From Cellulomonas gilvus ATCC 13127 (GTDB taxonomy: Bacteria > Actinomycetota > Actinomycetes > Actinomycetales > Cellulomonadaceae): 64,000 nt of DNA. This document shows, piece after piece, positions 43,929 through 53,847 of this stretch. Position 1 is the first letter of the stretch. The number at the start of each line of letters is the position of its first letter. Position numbers and translations under genes: made by a program. Location: assembly GCF_000218545.1 (NCBI RefSeq), contig NC_015671.1, positions 1,984,001 to 2,048,000 on the forward strand, given 5' to 3'. The notes beneath the pieces are model-generated. The model was not told where the DNA came from and ran no database searches. It worked only from the letters and a program-made list of their open reading frames with translations.

Positions 43929-45404
43929 ATGATCACTCGTGCCGAAGCGGCGTACCTGGGCGCCGTCCGGGCCTTCCAGAACCCGATGCTGGACCTGCTC
44001 CACAAGCGGCACGCCCCCCTCGTCGTCTCGCTGCTGTCGGTGCTGTTCACCGCGGAGCGCCCGACCGTGCCGGTCGCCGACGCGCACACCGAGGTCGGTG
44101 ACGCGCTGGACCAGCTCCGGGCCGCGGGTCACCAGGACGGGCTGCCGGTCGGCAGCGCGCGCGACCTGTGCCGCCAGTGGGCGGACGCGGGCTGGCTGGT
44201 GCGGCAGGTGCTCGACGACGACGTCGAGGTGTACCGCCTGTCCGCGCACGCGGTGGGTGCGCTCGAGGTCGCGGGGCGTGCGGGCGGCGCCCGGGCGCGC
44301 GTCTCGCAGTCGCGCGTACGCACGGTGCTGGACGCGGTGGGCCGCCTCGCACACGACGCGGACCCGGACGTCCTGGTGCGCATGGCGCGGCTCGACGCGG
44401 AGATCCGGCGCCTGCAGGACGAGCTGGCCCGCCTGCAGCGCACCGGCACGGTCGAGCCCGTCGACGACGAGGAGCTGCTCGAGCAGGCGGAGAACGTGGT
44501 GCACCTGGTGCGCGAGCTGCCTGCGGACTTCGCGCGCGTCGCGGAGTCGATCAAGGCGATGCAGCGGGACGTGGTGAGCGCGCTGCGGCAGGACGAGCGC
44601 CCGACGGGCGAGATCCTGCGCGAGTACCTGGCGCGCGGTGAGCACGTCATGGAGTCCACGGTCGAGGGCCGCGCGTTCTCCGGTGCGCTGCGCCTGATCG
44701 GGGATCCGCAGCGGCTCGACGAGATCGCCGACCAGCTGGACGTCGTGCTGCGGCACCGGTTCGCGCAGCGCCTGCCCGCCGCGCAGCGCACGGAGCTGAG
44801 CGAGGTGGTGCGGCGCATCGAGCAGGGGCTCGACCAGGTGTTCACCGCGCAGCGCGAGGCGTCGTACGTGATCACCGGCCAGGTCCGGCACCACGACCCG
44901 CTGCGGGACCGGCAGGTGGACGAGCTGCTGCGCGAGGTCATGACCGGCCTGCAGACGTGGCTGCCGGACGCGCGACGCGGCCAGGCGGTGGACCCGCTGC
45001 GCCGCCTGCCGGTCGCGGAGGTCGAGCACCTGCGCCAGACCGCGGGCGACCTGCGTCCTCCGCAGGCTCCGGCCGCGCTGCCGGACTGGGCCGACGACGA
45101 GCCCGACGTGTCCACCGACGAGGCCCGCGCATGGGGCGGTCCGCACTACGCCGAGCTGGACGCGCACCTGGCCGCGCACGCCGACGAGTCCGGCACCGCG
45201 GACGTCGCGCGCGCGTTCAACGCCGCACCCGACGCGCTCCGCCGGCCCGTGGACCTCCTGGGGCTCCTCGAGATCGCGCACCAGCGCGGCATGACCGAGA
45301 CCGACGAGCTCGCGTTCGTCGACGCCGTCCGGCCCGACGGGAGCCGGCGACGGTTCGCGTTCGGGGCCGTCACCACCACGACGAAGGACCCCGCGCATGA
45401 GTGA
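43929..45404 (+). CDS. jetA: Wadjet component JetA (DUF3375, kleisin-like)
   Basis: A 491-residue DUF3375 protein, the MukF/kleisin-like subunit of the Wadjet SMC complex, which recognises and eliminates plasmids by loop extrusion. The N-terminal winged-helix region ([25 protein letters not shown]) and central helical region ([21 protein letters not shown]) fit the family, as does [28 protein letters not shown]. Its last eight bases overlap the jetB start. The order jetA-jetB-jetC is standard. In this window no jetD follows. Confidence 0.88.
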   Translation: MITRAEAAYLGAVRAFQNPMLDLLHKRHAPLVVSLLSVLFTAERPTVPVADAHTEVGDALDQLRAAGHQDGLPVGSARDLCRQWADAGWLVRQVLDDDVEVYRLSAHAVGALEVAGRAGGARARVSQSRVRTVLDAVGRLAHDADPDVLVRMARLDAEIRRLQDELARLQRTGTVEPVDDEELLEQAENVVHLVRELPADFARVAESIKAMQRDVVSALRQDERPTGEILREYLARGEHVMESTVEGRAFSGALRLIGDPQRLDEIADQLDVVLRHRFAQRLPAAQRTELSEVVRRIEQGLDQVFTAQREASYVITGQVRHHDPLRDRQVDELLREVMTGLQTWLPDARRGQAVDPLRRLPVAEVEHLRQTAGDLRPPQAPAALPDWADDEPDVSTDEARAWGGPHYAELDAHLAAHADESGTADVARAFNAAPDALRRPVDLLGLLEIAHQRGMTETDELAFVDAVRPDGSRRRFAFGAVTTTTKDPAHE

Positions 45405-46053
45405 GACCACGGTCGAGGAGGGCTTCATCGCCCCCGTGCCCATGGAGGAGGACCCGTCCGAGCTGTTCGCGGGCGACTCGGGCACGCTCGACGCGGACGT
45501 GCGGCGCGTGCTGGTGCGGCTGCTGCAGCGGCGGTTCCTGACCGCCGACCGCAACCGCGCGCAGTGGCGCACGCTCCTGGAGAACCAGCAGGTGATCGAG
45601 TCGCGCCTGCACGACCTGTTCGTGCACCTGGTGGTCGACCACGAGCGCGGCATCGCCTACAAGAAGCAGGTGCGCTCCGCCGAGCTCGACGTGCCCGTGC
45701 TGCTGCGCGACGAGGCGTACACGCGCGCCGAGACGCTGGTGCTGGTGCACCTGCGCACCGTGTTCCAGCGTGAGCAGGGCGCGGGCGAGACCTCGGTGCG
45801 CGTGGACGTCGAGGAGCTCGAGCAGACCGCGCTGACGTATTTCGACCCCGACGACACGAACGTGGCCGGCCACCAGCGCGAGATCCGCGCCGCGGTGGCC
45901 CGGCTGGCCAAGGAGGGCCTCATCGAGGAGGAGTCGCAGGGCCGGTACCGGGTCACGCCGCTGGTGGAGGTGGTGCTCAGCAACGAGCGCCTGACCGAGC
46001 TGCGCGCGTGGCTGCGCACGCAGCAGCCCGCCGGCACGGAGGCCGGCCGATGA
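45397..46053 (+). CDS. jetB: Wadjet component JetB (DUF4194, MukE-like)
   Basis: A 218-residue DUF4194 protein, the MukE-like winged-helix (kite) subunit that binds the JetA-JetC complex. Typical stretches are [46 protein letters not shown] and [24 protein letters not shown]. The second half, [33 protein letters not shown], forms a winged helix. It overlaps jetA by eight bases and jetC by four (ATGA), so the three genes are translated together. Confidence 0.88.
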   Translation: MSETTVEEGFIAPVPMEEDPSELFAGDSGTLDADVRRVLVRLLQRRFLTADRNRAQWRTLLENQQVIESRLHDLFVHLVVDHERGIAYKKQVRSAELDVPVLLRDEAYTRAETLVLVHLRTVFQREQGAGETSVRVDVEELEQTALTYFDPDDTNVAGHQREIRAAVARLAKEGLIEEESQGRYRVTPLVEVVLSNERLTELRAWLRTQQPAGTEAGR

Positions 46054-49000
46054 CCATGGTCGACACGCTGTTCGGGCTGGTCCCGGCCGCGTCCACGGGT
46101 CAGCAGTGGATCGCCCGGGACCTGCAGCTGGTCAACTGGGGCGGGTACGACGGGCACCACCGGATCCGCCTGGCGTCCACCGCGACGCTGCTGTCCGGCG
46201 GCTCCGGCTCGGGCAAGTCCACGCTGATGGACGCGTACATCGCGCTGCTCATGCCGCACACCACGCCGTTCAACGGCGCGTCCAACGGCGGTGTCGTCGG
46301 GCGTCCGCGCGGCAAGGACCAGCGCAACATCCTGTCCTACGCGCGCGGCAAGCTCGACGAGTCCCGCACGCAGGACGGCACGCGGCAGCGCGTGCTGCGC
46401 GGCGACGGTCGTGACACGTGGTCGGCGATCGCCATGACGTGGGTGGACCAGGCGGGCACCGAGCTCACGGGTGTCCGGGCCTGGTACGTGCCGTCCGCCG
46501 CGCGGCTGCTCGACGACGTCGTGCCCGTGCGCGCGACGTGCGACTCCGCGTTCGACCTGCGCGAGCTGGAGGCGGCGGCCGGCCAGCGGTTCTCCCGGCC
46601 CGCCGTGGCAGCCGCCGGCCTGACGCCGTTCGACACCGACCGCGACTTCACGGCGCGGCTGTACTCGACGCTGGGGATCGGCGCGTCGGGTGACGGCAGC
46701 AAGGCCGTCGCGCTCCTCGGCCGCATCCAGGCCGGTCAGCAGATCACCACGGTGGACGCGCTGTACAAGGCCATGGTGCTCGAGGAGCCCGACACGTTCG
46801 CGACGGCCGACGCCGTGGTCGAGCAGTTCGACAAGCTCACCGGCACGCGTGAGCAGATGATCACCGCGCGTCAGCAGGTCAAGGCGCTCGAGCCGATCCG
46901 TGGGTTCCGCGACGCGATCGAGCAGGGTGCGGAGCGGCTGCGCGTCATCGAGGCGATCGGGTCGTTCGAGGACCGCACCTCCCCGGCCGCGCTGTGGCGG
47001 CACGCGCGCCGCCTGGACCTGCTGCGCGCGGTCGAGGCGGACCTGCAGCGCCGCCAGCGTCACGCGCGCGGGCTCGCGGCCGAGACCGAGGCACGGATCT
47101 CCGCCGCGAAGGCGGAGCTGGACGGCGTGCGCGAGACGCTGTGGGCGTCGGGCGGCGACCGGCTCGCCACCGCGCAGCGCGAGATGCGCGGTGCGCAGGC
47201 ACGTCTCGACGAGGTCGCGCGCGCTCGTCGTCGGCTCGACGAGACGCTGGCCGACGCGTTGGGCGAGGCCGTCACCACCGAGGCCGAGCTGGACCGTCTC
47301 GTCGCACGCGCGCGCGCCGCGCTGGACGACGCGGACGCCAAGGCCACCGCACGGCAGGCGCTGTTCGACGCGATGTCGGAGAAGAAGGAGGCCGCCGCGG
47401 ACCTGGCGGACCTGCGCGCCGACCGTGACGCCGTCGCGCGCCGCCGCGACAACATCCCCGGCGACCTGCACGCCGCACGCGCGGCGCTGGCGAAGGCCGC
47501 CGGGCTGACGCCCGAGGAGCTCCCGTTCGTCGCCGAGCTCGTCGAGGTCCGCACCGAGCACGAGCCGTGGCGCGACGCGTTCAACCTGGCGCTCGGCGGC
47601 TTCGCGACGCGCGTGCTGCTGGACGTCGCGCACCTGGGTGCGTTCCGCAAGGCCATCGACGCGGTGCCCACGGCACGGCGCATCCGGTTCCAGGGCGTAC
47701 CCACCGGCGTCCGGGACGACGTCGCTCTCGACGCGCGCACGCTGCCCGGCCGGCTCGACTACCGCAGCGGGCCGTTCACCGGCTGGCTGCGCGGCGAGCT
47801 GGCCAGCCGGTTCGCCTACCAGTGCGTGGACACCCCCGGCGAGCTGTCGCAGCACGCCAAGGCGCTGACGCGCTCGGGGCAGGTGTCCGACGGCACGCAG
47901 GGCTCGCACGGCGGGTCGGGCGGAGCCAACGTCCTGGGCTTCACCAACACGCGCCGGCTGGCGCACCTCGACCAGCAGATCGCGCGCGCGCAGGAGCGGC
48001 TGGCGCTCGCCGAGGCGCAGGTGCTGGAGGCCGAACGGCGCATCGACCGGCACGACGCCGCGCAGCGCGCGTACGCCGCGCTGGTCGAGGTCACCTGGGA
48101 GCAGGTCGACGTCGCCGCGGTCGAGGCCGAGCAGGAGCGCTGGGCGCAGGTCATCGACGGCGTGACCGCCGGGAGCCCGGAGATCACGAGCCTGCAGACG
48201 CGCGCCACCGAGCTCGACGTCACCATCCAGGTGCTCGCCGAGGAGCTCGGCCGCACCAAGGGCGAGGCGCGCACGCTGGCCGAGCAGTGGTCCGCGACGA
48301 CCGACGACGTGGACGCCGCGCAGCTCGCGCTCGACGACGCGCAGTCGGCGGGCACGCTCGTCGACCCCGCGACCACCGCCTACCTGGACGGGCTGCTCAC
48401 CAGCGGCTCCGAGCACGCGACCGGCGCACCCGTCGGCCCGGTCGACGCGCTCGCGGCCTTCGACGCCGTGCTCGCGCGCGCCGGCGAGCACCTGCGCGCC
48501 GACCGGCAGGCCGCGCAGCAGGCCGTCGCGACCGCACGCGACGCGCTGCGCCGCACGTTCGAGACGTTCGTCGAGCGCTGGCCCGACCCGAACCTCGGCA
48601 CCGACCCGGACGCGTCCTACAACGACTTCGCCCGGATCCTGGCCGAGCTCGAGACCAGCGGCCTGCACGAGCTCGAGGCCGAGTGGCGCAAGAGCCTGCT
48701 GCGGCTGTCCGGCAACGACCTGGCGGACCTGCACAGCGCCCTGGCGCGGTCGGTGCGCGAGATCAAGGAGCGCATCCGCCCGGTCAACGACATCCTCGAG
48801 GACCTGCCGTTCGCCGACGACGAGCACCGCCTGCGCATCGACGCGCGCGACACGCAGTCGACCGTCGTCGCGCGGTTCCGCAAGGAGCTGCGGGACCTGC
48901 GTGAGGTCCTGGCCACCGATGCGACCGACGCCGAGCGCGAACGCCGCTACCTGCGCATGGCACGCGTGATCGACCGGATCCGACGCACCGCACCCGACTT

Positions 49001-49427
49001 CGCCGACCTGGTGGACGTGCGCCGGCACGTGCGGCTGTCCGCCGAGAAGGTCGACCTCGAGGGCAACCACGTGGCGCTGTACGACCACATCGGCGAGAAG
49101 TCCGGCGGCGAGTCGCAGGAGCTCGTCGCTTTCATCGTCGGCGCCGCGCTGCGCTACCAGCTCGGCGACGCGGGCGCGCCCCGCCCTCGCTACGCGCCCG
49201 TGTTCCTCGACGAGGCGCTCATCAAGGCCGACGCGCGCTTCACCGGCCGGGCCGTCGGGGCCTGGCGCGGGCTGGGCTTCCAGCTGGTCATCGGCGCACC
49301 GAACGACAAGTTCGGCGCGCTCGAGCCCCACGTGGACCTCAAGTACGTCGTGCTCAAGGACACCGCTGGCCGCTCCCGCACCAAGCCCGTCGCCGGCGTC
49401 CCCGACGACGCGGCGGGACCCGCCTGA
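46050..49427 (+). CDS. jetC: Wadjet component JetC (SMC/MukB-like ATPase)
   Basis: An 1,125-residue SMC-like motor. Walker [11 protein letters not shown] is at residues 49-58; long coiled-coil arms (about 290-480 and 650-800) flank a hinge-like globular region ([24 protein letters not shown]). Near the C-terminus are the ABC signature GEKSGGESQ and Walker [14 protein letters not shown]. All ATPase motifs look intact. ATG 46050 gives the family start MTMVDTLFG and overlaps the jetB stop. The stop codon (TGA) directly abuts that of the convergent gene, leaving no room for jetD. Confidence 0.9.
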   Translation: MTMVDTLFGLVPAASTGQQWIARDLQLVNWGGYDGHHRIRLASTATLLSGGSGSGKSTLMDAYIALLMPHTTPFNGASNGGVVGRPRGKDQRNILSYARGKLDESRTQDGTRQRVLRGDGRDTWSAIAMTWVDQAGTELTGVRAWYVPSAARLLDDVVPVRATCDSAFDLRELEAAAGQRFSRPAVAAAGLTPFDTDRDFTARLYSTLGIGASGDGSKAVALLGRIQAGQQITTVDALYKAMVLEEPDTFATADAVVEQFDKLTGTREQMITARQQVKALEPIRGFRDAIEQGAERLRVIEAIGSFEDRTSPAALWRHARRLDLLRAVEADLQRRQRHARGLAAETEARISAAKAELDGVRETLWASGGDRLATAQREMRGAQARLDEVARARRRLDETLADALGEAVTTEAELDRLVARARAALDDADAKATARQALFDAMSEKKEAAADLADLRADRDAVARRRDNIPGDLHAARAALAKAAGLTPEELPFVAELVEVRTEHEPWRDAFNLALGGFATRVLLDVAHLGAFRKAIDAVPTARRIRFQGVPTGVRDDVALDARTLPGRLDYRSGPFTGWLRGELASRFAYQCVDTPGELSQHAKALTRSGQVSDGTQGSHGGSGGANVLGFTNTRRLAHLDQQIARAQERLALAEAQVLEAERRIDRHDAAQRAYAALVEVTWEQVDVAAVEAEQERWAQVIDGVTAGSPEITSLQTRATELDVTIQVLAEELGRTKGEARTLAEQWSATTDDVDAAQLALDDAQSAGTLVDPATTAYLDGLLTSGSEHATGAPVGPVDALAAFDAVLARAGEHLRADRQAAQQAVATARDALRRTFETFVERWPDPNLGTDPDASYNDFARILAELETSGLHELEAEWRKSLLRLSGNDLADLHSALARSVREIKERIRPVNDILEDLPFADDEHRLRIDARDTQSTVVARFRKELRDLREVLATDATDAERERRYLRMARVIDRIRRTAPDFADLVDVRRHVRLSAEKVDLEGNHVALYDHIGEKSGGESQELVAFIVGAALRYQLGDAGAPRPRYAPVFLDEALIKADARFTGRAVGAWRGLGFQLVIGAPNDKFGALEPHVDLKYVVLKDTAGRSRTKPVAGVPDDAAGPA

Positions 49428-50216
49428 TCAGGACGGGGCGACCAGCTCGAGGATCCGCTTGGCGAGCGTGCACCGGTCCGAGTCGGGCGACCCGAACCGG
49501 CCCTGCTCCAGGTTCTCCCGCACGACCTCACCGAGCGCGATCGTCGTGGGCGCCGCCGGAGCAGACCGTGCGATCGTCTGTGCCACCCGGAGGCCGTGGA
49601 ACTGCTCGAACGCGCTGCGGGGATGCGCGATCGCAGCCTCCGCGACGCGCGGGCTCGCCGCCGCGGGTGCTCCGACCATCATCGCCAGGGCCATCGCGCG
49701 GCCGGCCTCGTCGCCCTGGTCGAAGCCCCGCTCCAGGGTCGCGAGCGACGGCGCCACGCGCCGCGCCTCCTCCTCCCAGTCGTGCATCTGGCGTTCGAGC
49801 TCGATGGTCCGCTGCCACCCCGGGGGCGTGGCACGCACCTGCTTGAACCGCAGTGCCGCGGGTGAGGAGCTCGACAGCAGGTCGATCGCCTCGTCGCGCA
49901 GCTCCGCAGCCAGCTCGGGCTGCCCGGCCTCCTCGAGACTCGCCGCGGTCGCCAGCTTCTCCCGGACCTCCGCCAGCTCGACCTTGACCCCCGCCGCCTC
50001 GAACGCCTTGATCCGGTCGAAGACACCGCCGATCACGGCGAGCGCCACCCCGGCCGCGATGAGCGCCGCCGCACCCGCGCCGTTCTCCGTGACGAACACC
50101 GCGACGGCACCCACCGCCAGGGTCGCCACACCGAGCACCGCTGCCGTCACCCGCAGCGCCAGCTGCGCACCGGACCCACGCGTGCCGCGACCACCGTCCG
50201 GCGTCGACGTCGTCAT
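49428..50216 (-). CDS. Membrane protein with cytoplasmic helical domain, next to jetC
   Basis: A 262-residue protein. Two closely spaced membrane helices (about residues 18-42 and 46-66) are followed by a helical, partly coiled cytoplasmic domain (FDRIKAFEAAGVKVELAEVREKLATAASLEEAGQPELAAELRDEAIDLL, and onward). No catalytic motif is visible. AAGGGGG before ATG 50216 is a good ribosome site. Its TGA stop forms TGATCA with the jetC stop, a zero-base tail-to-tail junction in the place where jetD is usually found. Whether it belongs to the system is unknown; the opposite strand argues against co-transcription. Confidence 0.7.
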   Translation of the reverse strand: MTTSTPDGGRGTRGSGAQLALRVTAAVLGVATLAVGAVAVFVTENGAGAAALIAAGVALAVIGGVFDRIKAFEAAGVKVELAEVREKLATAASLEEAGQPELAAELRDEAIDLLSSSSPAALRFKQVRATPPGWQRTIELERQMHDWEEEARRVAPSLATLERGFDQGDEAGRAMALAMMVGAPAAASPRVAEAAIAHPRSAFEQFHGLRVAQTIARSAPAAPTTIALGEVVRENLEQGRFGSPDSDRCTLAKRILELVAPS

Positions 50217-50341
50217 GCCGCCCCCTTCGTCGTGAACCCGACCCCTTCCTGCCACGGTGCGGCGCGGCTGTCCAGGGGGTCGGCACCCGCGGCGCCGGTT
50301 CGCCCAGAGGGAACACGGTGTCCACGGACGGGGCGCGGACG

Positions 50342-50347
50342 TACGTT
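50342..50347 (+). promoter_or_regulatory. -10 box, leaderless LLM oxidoreductase
   Basis: TACGTT, six bases, ATG 50354. Confidence 0.5.
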
Positions 50348-50353
50348 CGGCGC

Positions 50354-51130
50354 ATGACCTTTCCCGTGCGCATCGGCGTCCAGCTCCAGCCCCAGCACGC
50401 CGACTACGCCCAGATCCGTGACGCGGTGCGCCGCGCCGAGGACCTCGGCGTCGACGTGATCTTCAACTGGGACCACTTCTTCCCGCTCAGCGGCGACCCC
50501 GACGGCAAGCACTTCGAGTGCTGGACGATGCTCGCGGCGTGGGCCGAGCAGACCGAGCGCGTCGAGATCGGCGCGCTGGTGACCTGCAACTCCTACCGCA
50601 ACCCCGAGCTCCTCGCGGACATGGCCCGCACGGTCGACCACATCAGCGGCGGCCGCCTGATCCTGGGCATCGGTGCCGGCTGGTTCGAGAAGGACTACGA
50701 CGAGTTCGGCTACGAGTTCGGCACCGCGGGCAGCCGCATCGCCGACCTGGCCGACGCGCTGCCGCGCATCAAGGCGCGCTGGGCGGCGTCCAACCCGGCG
50801 CCCACCCGCGAGATCCCGATCCTGATCGGCGGCGGTGGCGAGCGCAAGACGCTGCGGGTCGTGGCCGAGCACGCGCACGCGTGGCACTCGTTCGGCGACG
50901 CGCCGACGCTCACGCGCAAGAGCGCGATCCTCGACGAGCACGGTGCGGCCGTCGGCCGCGACACCGCGACCCTCGTCGAGCGTTCGGTCGCCGTCTCCGC
51001 GCCACCCGCCGAGCAGGCCGCGGCGTTCCTCGACGCCGGCGCGACGCTCCTGACCGTCGGCACGTCCGGCCCGGACTACGACCTGTCGCTCGCCGCGCAG
51101 TGGGTGGCGTGGCGGGACGCGCAGCGCTGA
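50354..51130 (+). CDS. LLM-class F420-dependent oxidoreductase
   Basis: A 258-residue TIM-barrel oxidoreductase of the luciferase-like superfamily, in the actinobacterial F420-binding group. It opens FPVRIGVQLQPQHADYAQIRDAVRRAEDLGVDVIFNWDHFFP in the usual manner, with HISGGRLILGIGAGWFEKDYDEFGY and PILIGGGGERKTLRVVAEHAHAWH as the family cofactor-region motifs. It is shorter than many members, missing part of the insertion region, as in TIGR03560-like proteins. The substrate is unknown. ATG 50354 is chosen from leaderless spacing. Confidence 0.88.
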   Translation: MTFPVRIGVQLQPQHADYAQIRDAVRRAEDLGVDVIFNWDHFFPLSGDPDGKHFECWTMLAAWAEQTERVEIGALVTCNSYRNPELLADMARTVDHISGGRLILGIGAGWFEKDYDEFGYEFGTAGSRIADLADALPRIKARWAASNPAPTREIPILIGGGGERKTLRVVAEHAHAWHSFGDAPTLTRKSAILDEHGAAVGRDTATLVERSVAVSAPPAEQAAAFLDAGATLLTVGTSGPDYDLSLAAQWVAWRDAQR

Positions 51131-51176
51131 GCCGACCACGGGGCGGGCGGCTCACGGCCACGGTCGCGGCCTGTCC

Positions 51177-51182
51177 TACAGT
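51177..51182 (+). promoter_or_regulatory. -10 box before the ATP-grasp gene
   Basis: TACAGT; GTG 51192 lies nine bases and GTG 51186 three bases downstream, so GTG 51192 is the likelier leaderless start. Confidence 0.45.
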
Positions 51183-51191
51183 CACGTGCTC

Positions 51192-52109
51192 GTGAGCACG
51201 CCCGCCCCCACCTCCGCGCCCGTCCGGGTCGGCATCGTCGTCACCGACTCCTACCCCGCGGAGGACCTCGACCACGACACCGCGCCCGTCGTCGCCGGTC
51301 TGCGTGCCCGCGGGATCGACGCCGAGGCCACCGTGTGGCACGACGACACCGTGGACTGGAGCGCGTACACGCTCCTGGTGCTGCGCAGCCCGTGGGACTA
51401 CCCGGAGCGGTACGACGAGTTCCTCGCCTGGCTCACGCACGTCGAGCAGGTCACGCACGTGCTGAACCCGCCCGCCCTGGTGCGGTGGAACCTCGACAAG
51501 CGCTACCTCGCCCAGCTCGCCGACCTCGGCGTGGGCGTGGTGCCCACCACGTACCGCACGTCCGTCGACGACGTCCGCGCGGACCTGGCCGCGTTCGCCG
51601 CGGACGCGCACGTGGTGCTCAAGCCCACCGTCTCGGCCGGCTCACGCGACACCGGCCTGTTCCGCGCCGACGACCCGCGCGCGCTCGACCTGGCCGCGCG
51701 GATCGTCGGGTCGGGCGGCGTCGTGATGGTGCAGCCTGAGATCCCCGAGCTGTCCGCCGGCCGCGAGAAGTCGCTGTACCTCGTCGACGGCGAGCCGAGC
51801 CACGCGATCGCCAAGGGTGCGCTGCTCGCACCCGGCGGCGGGCTCATCGGCGGCGTCTACCAGGAGCACCCCGAACCGGTGGCCTCCACCGACGACGAGG
51901 ACCGGTTCGCGCGCGGCGTCCTGGCCGCCGTCCAGCAGGCCACGGGCCTGGGCATGCCGCTGTACGCGCGCATCGACCTGGTCGACTCCGCCGAGCACGG
52001 CCTGGTGCTGCTCGAGGCCGAGCTGTTCGAGCCGGCGCTGAACCTGCACGTCGCCCCCGCGGCCGTCACCGACCTGGTGGTCTCGGCGATCGAGCACCGC
52101 ACCCGCTGA
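51192..52109 (+). CDS. ATP-grasp domain protein (glutathione-synthetase/RimK-like)
   Basis: A 305-residue ATP-grasp enzyme-like protein. It begins with a pre-ATP-grasp Rossmann-like part (VGIVVTDSYP...LLVLRSPWDYPERYDEFLAWL). The ATP-grasp part follows: HVVLKPTVSAGSRDTGLF with the ATP-binding Lys, then VMVQPEIP, REKSLYLVDG, and the metal-site end LVLLEAELFEPALNLH with Glu and Asn. Related enzymes ligate a carboxylate to an amine, including CycD/DcsG-like and RimK-like types. The substrate is not predictable. It lies 61 bases after the LLM gene with its own -10. Confidence 0.8.
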   Translation: MSTPAPTSAPVRVGIVVTDSYPAEDLDHDTAPVVAGLRARGIDAEATVWHDDTVDWSAYTLLVLRSPWDYPERYDEFLAWLTHVEQVTHVLNPPALVRWNLDKRYLAQLADLGVGVVPTTYRTSVDDVRADLAAFAADAHVVLKPTVSAGSRDTGLFRADDPRALDLAARIVGSGGVVMVQPEIPELSAGREKSLYLVDGEPSHAIAKGALLAPGGGLIGGVYQEHPEPVASTDDEDRFARGVLAAVQQATGLGMPLYARIDLVDSAEHGLVLLEAELFEPALNLHVAPAAVTDLVVSAIEHRTR

Positions 52110-52119
52110 CCGCCGGGTC

Positions 52120-52737
52120 TCAGGCGCCTCCGGCGCCCGGCACCTTGTCGGTGACGCCCTCGTAGCCCACCGCGGCGGGGGCCGCCACCGGCGCGTAGAC
52201 CTGACGCACCACACCCGTGGGGAACGTCTCCGACCGCAGCAGCCGCAGGTGCTGCACCCCGACCGCGTCCTCGCGCAGCAGCCGGTCTCCTGCGCCGACG
52301 AGCACCGGGTGGACCAGCAGGCGCAGCTCGTCCAGCAGCCCTGCCGCGAGGAGCTGGCGCACCACCGATATCGACCCGGCCACCAGCACCTTGCCGGGCG
52401 CGGCCTTCAACGCCGTGACCGCCTCGACCAGGTCGCCCGTCATCCGCTCCACGTTGCGCCAGCCCAGGTCCTGCGTGCCGCGCGTCACGACGACCTTGCG
52501 CACGTCACCCAGCTGGGCCGCGAACGCCGCATCCTCCTCCCCCGCGTCCTCACGCCCCGGCCAGGCACCCGCGAACGAGTCGTACGTGACCCGGCCCAGC
52601 AGCAGGACGTCCACGCCGTCGTAGTCCTCGGTGACCGCGGCGCCCATGTGCTCGTCGAAGTACGGGAAGTGCCACGCCGGGTCGATCTCCGCGACCCCGT
52701 CGAGCGAGATGAACAACGTCGAGACGATCGTCGCCAC
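52120..52737 (-). CDS. Dihydrofolate reductase/RibD C-terminal family protein
   Basis: A 205-residue NADPH-reductase-fold protein of the RibD C-terminal type, common in multiple copies in actinobacteria. Visible motifs are IVSTLFISLDGVAE at the N-terminus, VLLLGRVTYDSF, KVVVTRGTQDLGW, KVLVAGSISVVRQLLAAGLLDELRLLVHPVLVGAG (the family core), and a C-terminal beta segment. It is unlikely to be a true DHFR. GGAGGA lies just before GTG 52737. It is convergent with the ATP-grasp gene. Confidence 0.85.
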   Translation of the reverse strand: MATIVSTLFISLDGVAEIDPAWHFPYFDEHMGAAVTEDYDGVDVLLLGRVTYDSFAGAWPGREDAGEEDAAFAAQLGDVRKVVVTRGTQDLGWRNVERMTGDLVEAVTALKAAPGKVLVAGSISVVRQLLAAGLLDELRLLVHPVLVGAGDRLLREDAVGVQHLRLLRSETFPTGVVRQVYAPVAAPAAVGYEGVTDKVPGAGGA

Positions 52738-52815
52738 GGGTCCTCCGATCAGCGGCCACGCCTCTCGCGACCTGTGCCGACGCTACCGACCCGCACCCAC
52801 GTCCACCCGCGGACC

Positions 52816-53073
52816 TCAGGTCGCCAGCGCGCGCACCTGGTCGATCGTGTCCGCCTCGGCCGCCGACTTGTCGTCGCGGTACCGCAGCACACGGGCGAAC
52901 CGCAGCGCCACTCCTCCCGGATACCGACTGGACCGCTGGAGGCCGTCGAACGCGATCTCGACCACCTGCTCGGGGCGCAGCGTGACCGTCCAGCCATCGT
53001 CCGCGACCTCGAGCTCGCGGAACCGCGCGGTCTGCCACGCGAGCATCGCGTCGGTCATGCCCTTGAACGTCTT
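52816..53073 (-). pseudogene. Displaced original 3' end of the DNA ligase gene
   Basis: About 85 codons, from KTFKGMTDAMLAWQTARF to the stop at 52816, match the end of the intact ligase (e.g. RPEQVVEIAFDG, QRSSRYPGGVALRFARV). Codon use is as GC-rich as the chromosome. There is no start or ribosome site; it begins abruptly at the same KTFK motif at which the insertion sits. It is the native ligase end, cut off by the insertion. Confidence 0.85.
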
Positions 53074-53847
53074 CCGGGGTCCAAGTTCACGAACGAAGAG
53101 AGGGGTCACTCGGCGGCGAGATCGGCTGCAAACTCGCCTGCGACCTTGATGGGCCGACGCCGCCACCACCAACCGTCGTTGTTCTCGATGCGGTAGAACC
53201 GGCCAATCGCCCGCCCGGCGTCGTCCAGGGTCGCTGCTCGGAAGCGAGCGTCGAGGGCCTTCAACTCCTCGGCTCGTGCATCTCGAACACGCTCGGTCAG
53301 CATCGGCCAGACGAGCGCGAGCCAGTCGCGACATGCCATGTCGTTGGTGTACTCGGCGACCATCTGGTCGTAGCCCTGCTCGACTTCTGCGACGAGGGAG
53401 GCCCAGGCCTCGAACATCTCATTCAGCGTGAACGCCTTGCGCCAACCCCGAGTGTGAAGTTCGCGGGATGCGCCATCGATCGACTCGTAGTCTTCGGCGG
53501 TCATCTCGCTCATATCGCGAACCTTGTCACGACCCGCTGGAGGGATCACCAAGGAACGACCGCAGGGTGTCGATCGTGTCGGCCCCGCCCGATGCCTTGT
53601 CATCCCGATAGCGGACGACGCGAGCGAACCGGAGCGCGACACCACCCGGATAGCGGCTCGACCGCTGGACGCCGTCGAACGCGATCTCGACGACTTGCTC
53701 CGGGCGGACGTAGACCACGTGACTCTCGCGGTGCGTCTCAAGTTCAAGGAAGCGCTTCGTCTGCCATGCCAGCATCTCGTCGGACATCCCTTTGAAGGTT
53801 TTTCCGACCATCGTCCAGCCGCTTTCGTAACTATCCTTCAAGGTCTT
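53074..53847 (-). mobile_element. 0.77-kb insertion that replaces the ligase 3' end
   Basis: Lower-GC segment bounded by CCTTGAACGTCTT (53061-53073) and CCTTCAAGGTCTT (53835-53847), 11 of 13 identical. On the minus strand it supplies a new ligase C-terminus (LKDSYESGWTMV, then its own KTFKG...), then a 135-residue gene. It restores an open ligase frame and pushes the native end downstream. It has no transposase, so it probably came by recombination or another element's help. Confidence 0.7.
53106..53513 (-). CDS. Hypothetical 135-residue protein carried by the ligase insertion
   Basis: The frame from ATG 53513 encodes an acidic, helical, Trp-rich protein: EDYESIDGASRELHTRGWRKAF, TLNEMFEAWASLVAEVEQGYDQM, ALVWPMLTERVRDARAEELKALDARFRAAT and IENNDGWWWRRRPIK. 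No family was recognised. It starts 13 bases after the new ligase stop, with AAGG in the gap, so it is co-transcribed with the ligase. Base composition is lower in GC than its neighbours, matching the insertion. It is the only complete gene in the insertion and so its likely cargo; a protective or selfish role is speculation. Confidence 0.7.
   Translation of the reverse strand: MSEMTAEDYESIDGASRELHTRGWRKAFTLNEMFEAWASLVAEVEQGYDQMVAEYTNDMACRDWLALVWPMLTERVRDARAEELKALDARFRAATLDDAGRAIGRFYRIENNDGWWWRRRPIKVAGEFAADLAAE

Noticed and set aside
45657..49331. A 1,224-codon open frame antisense to jetC
   Set aside because: High-GC DNA leaves the antisense frame open; the translation is rich in Arg/Val/Leu/Gly with no domain, while the sense strand is a clear SMC ATPase.
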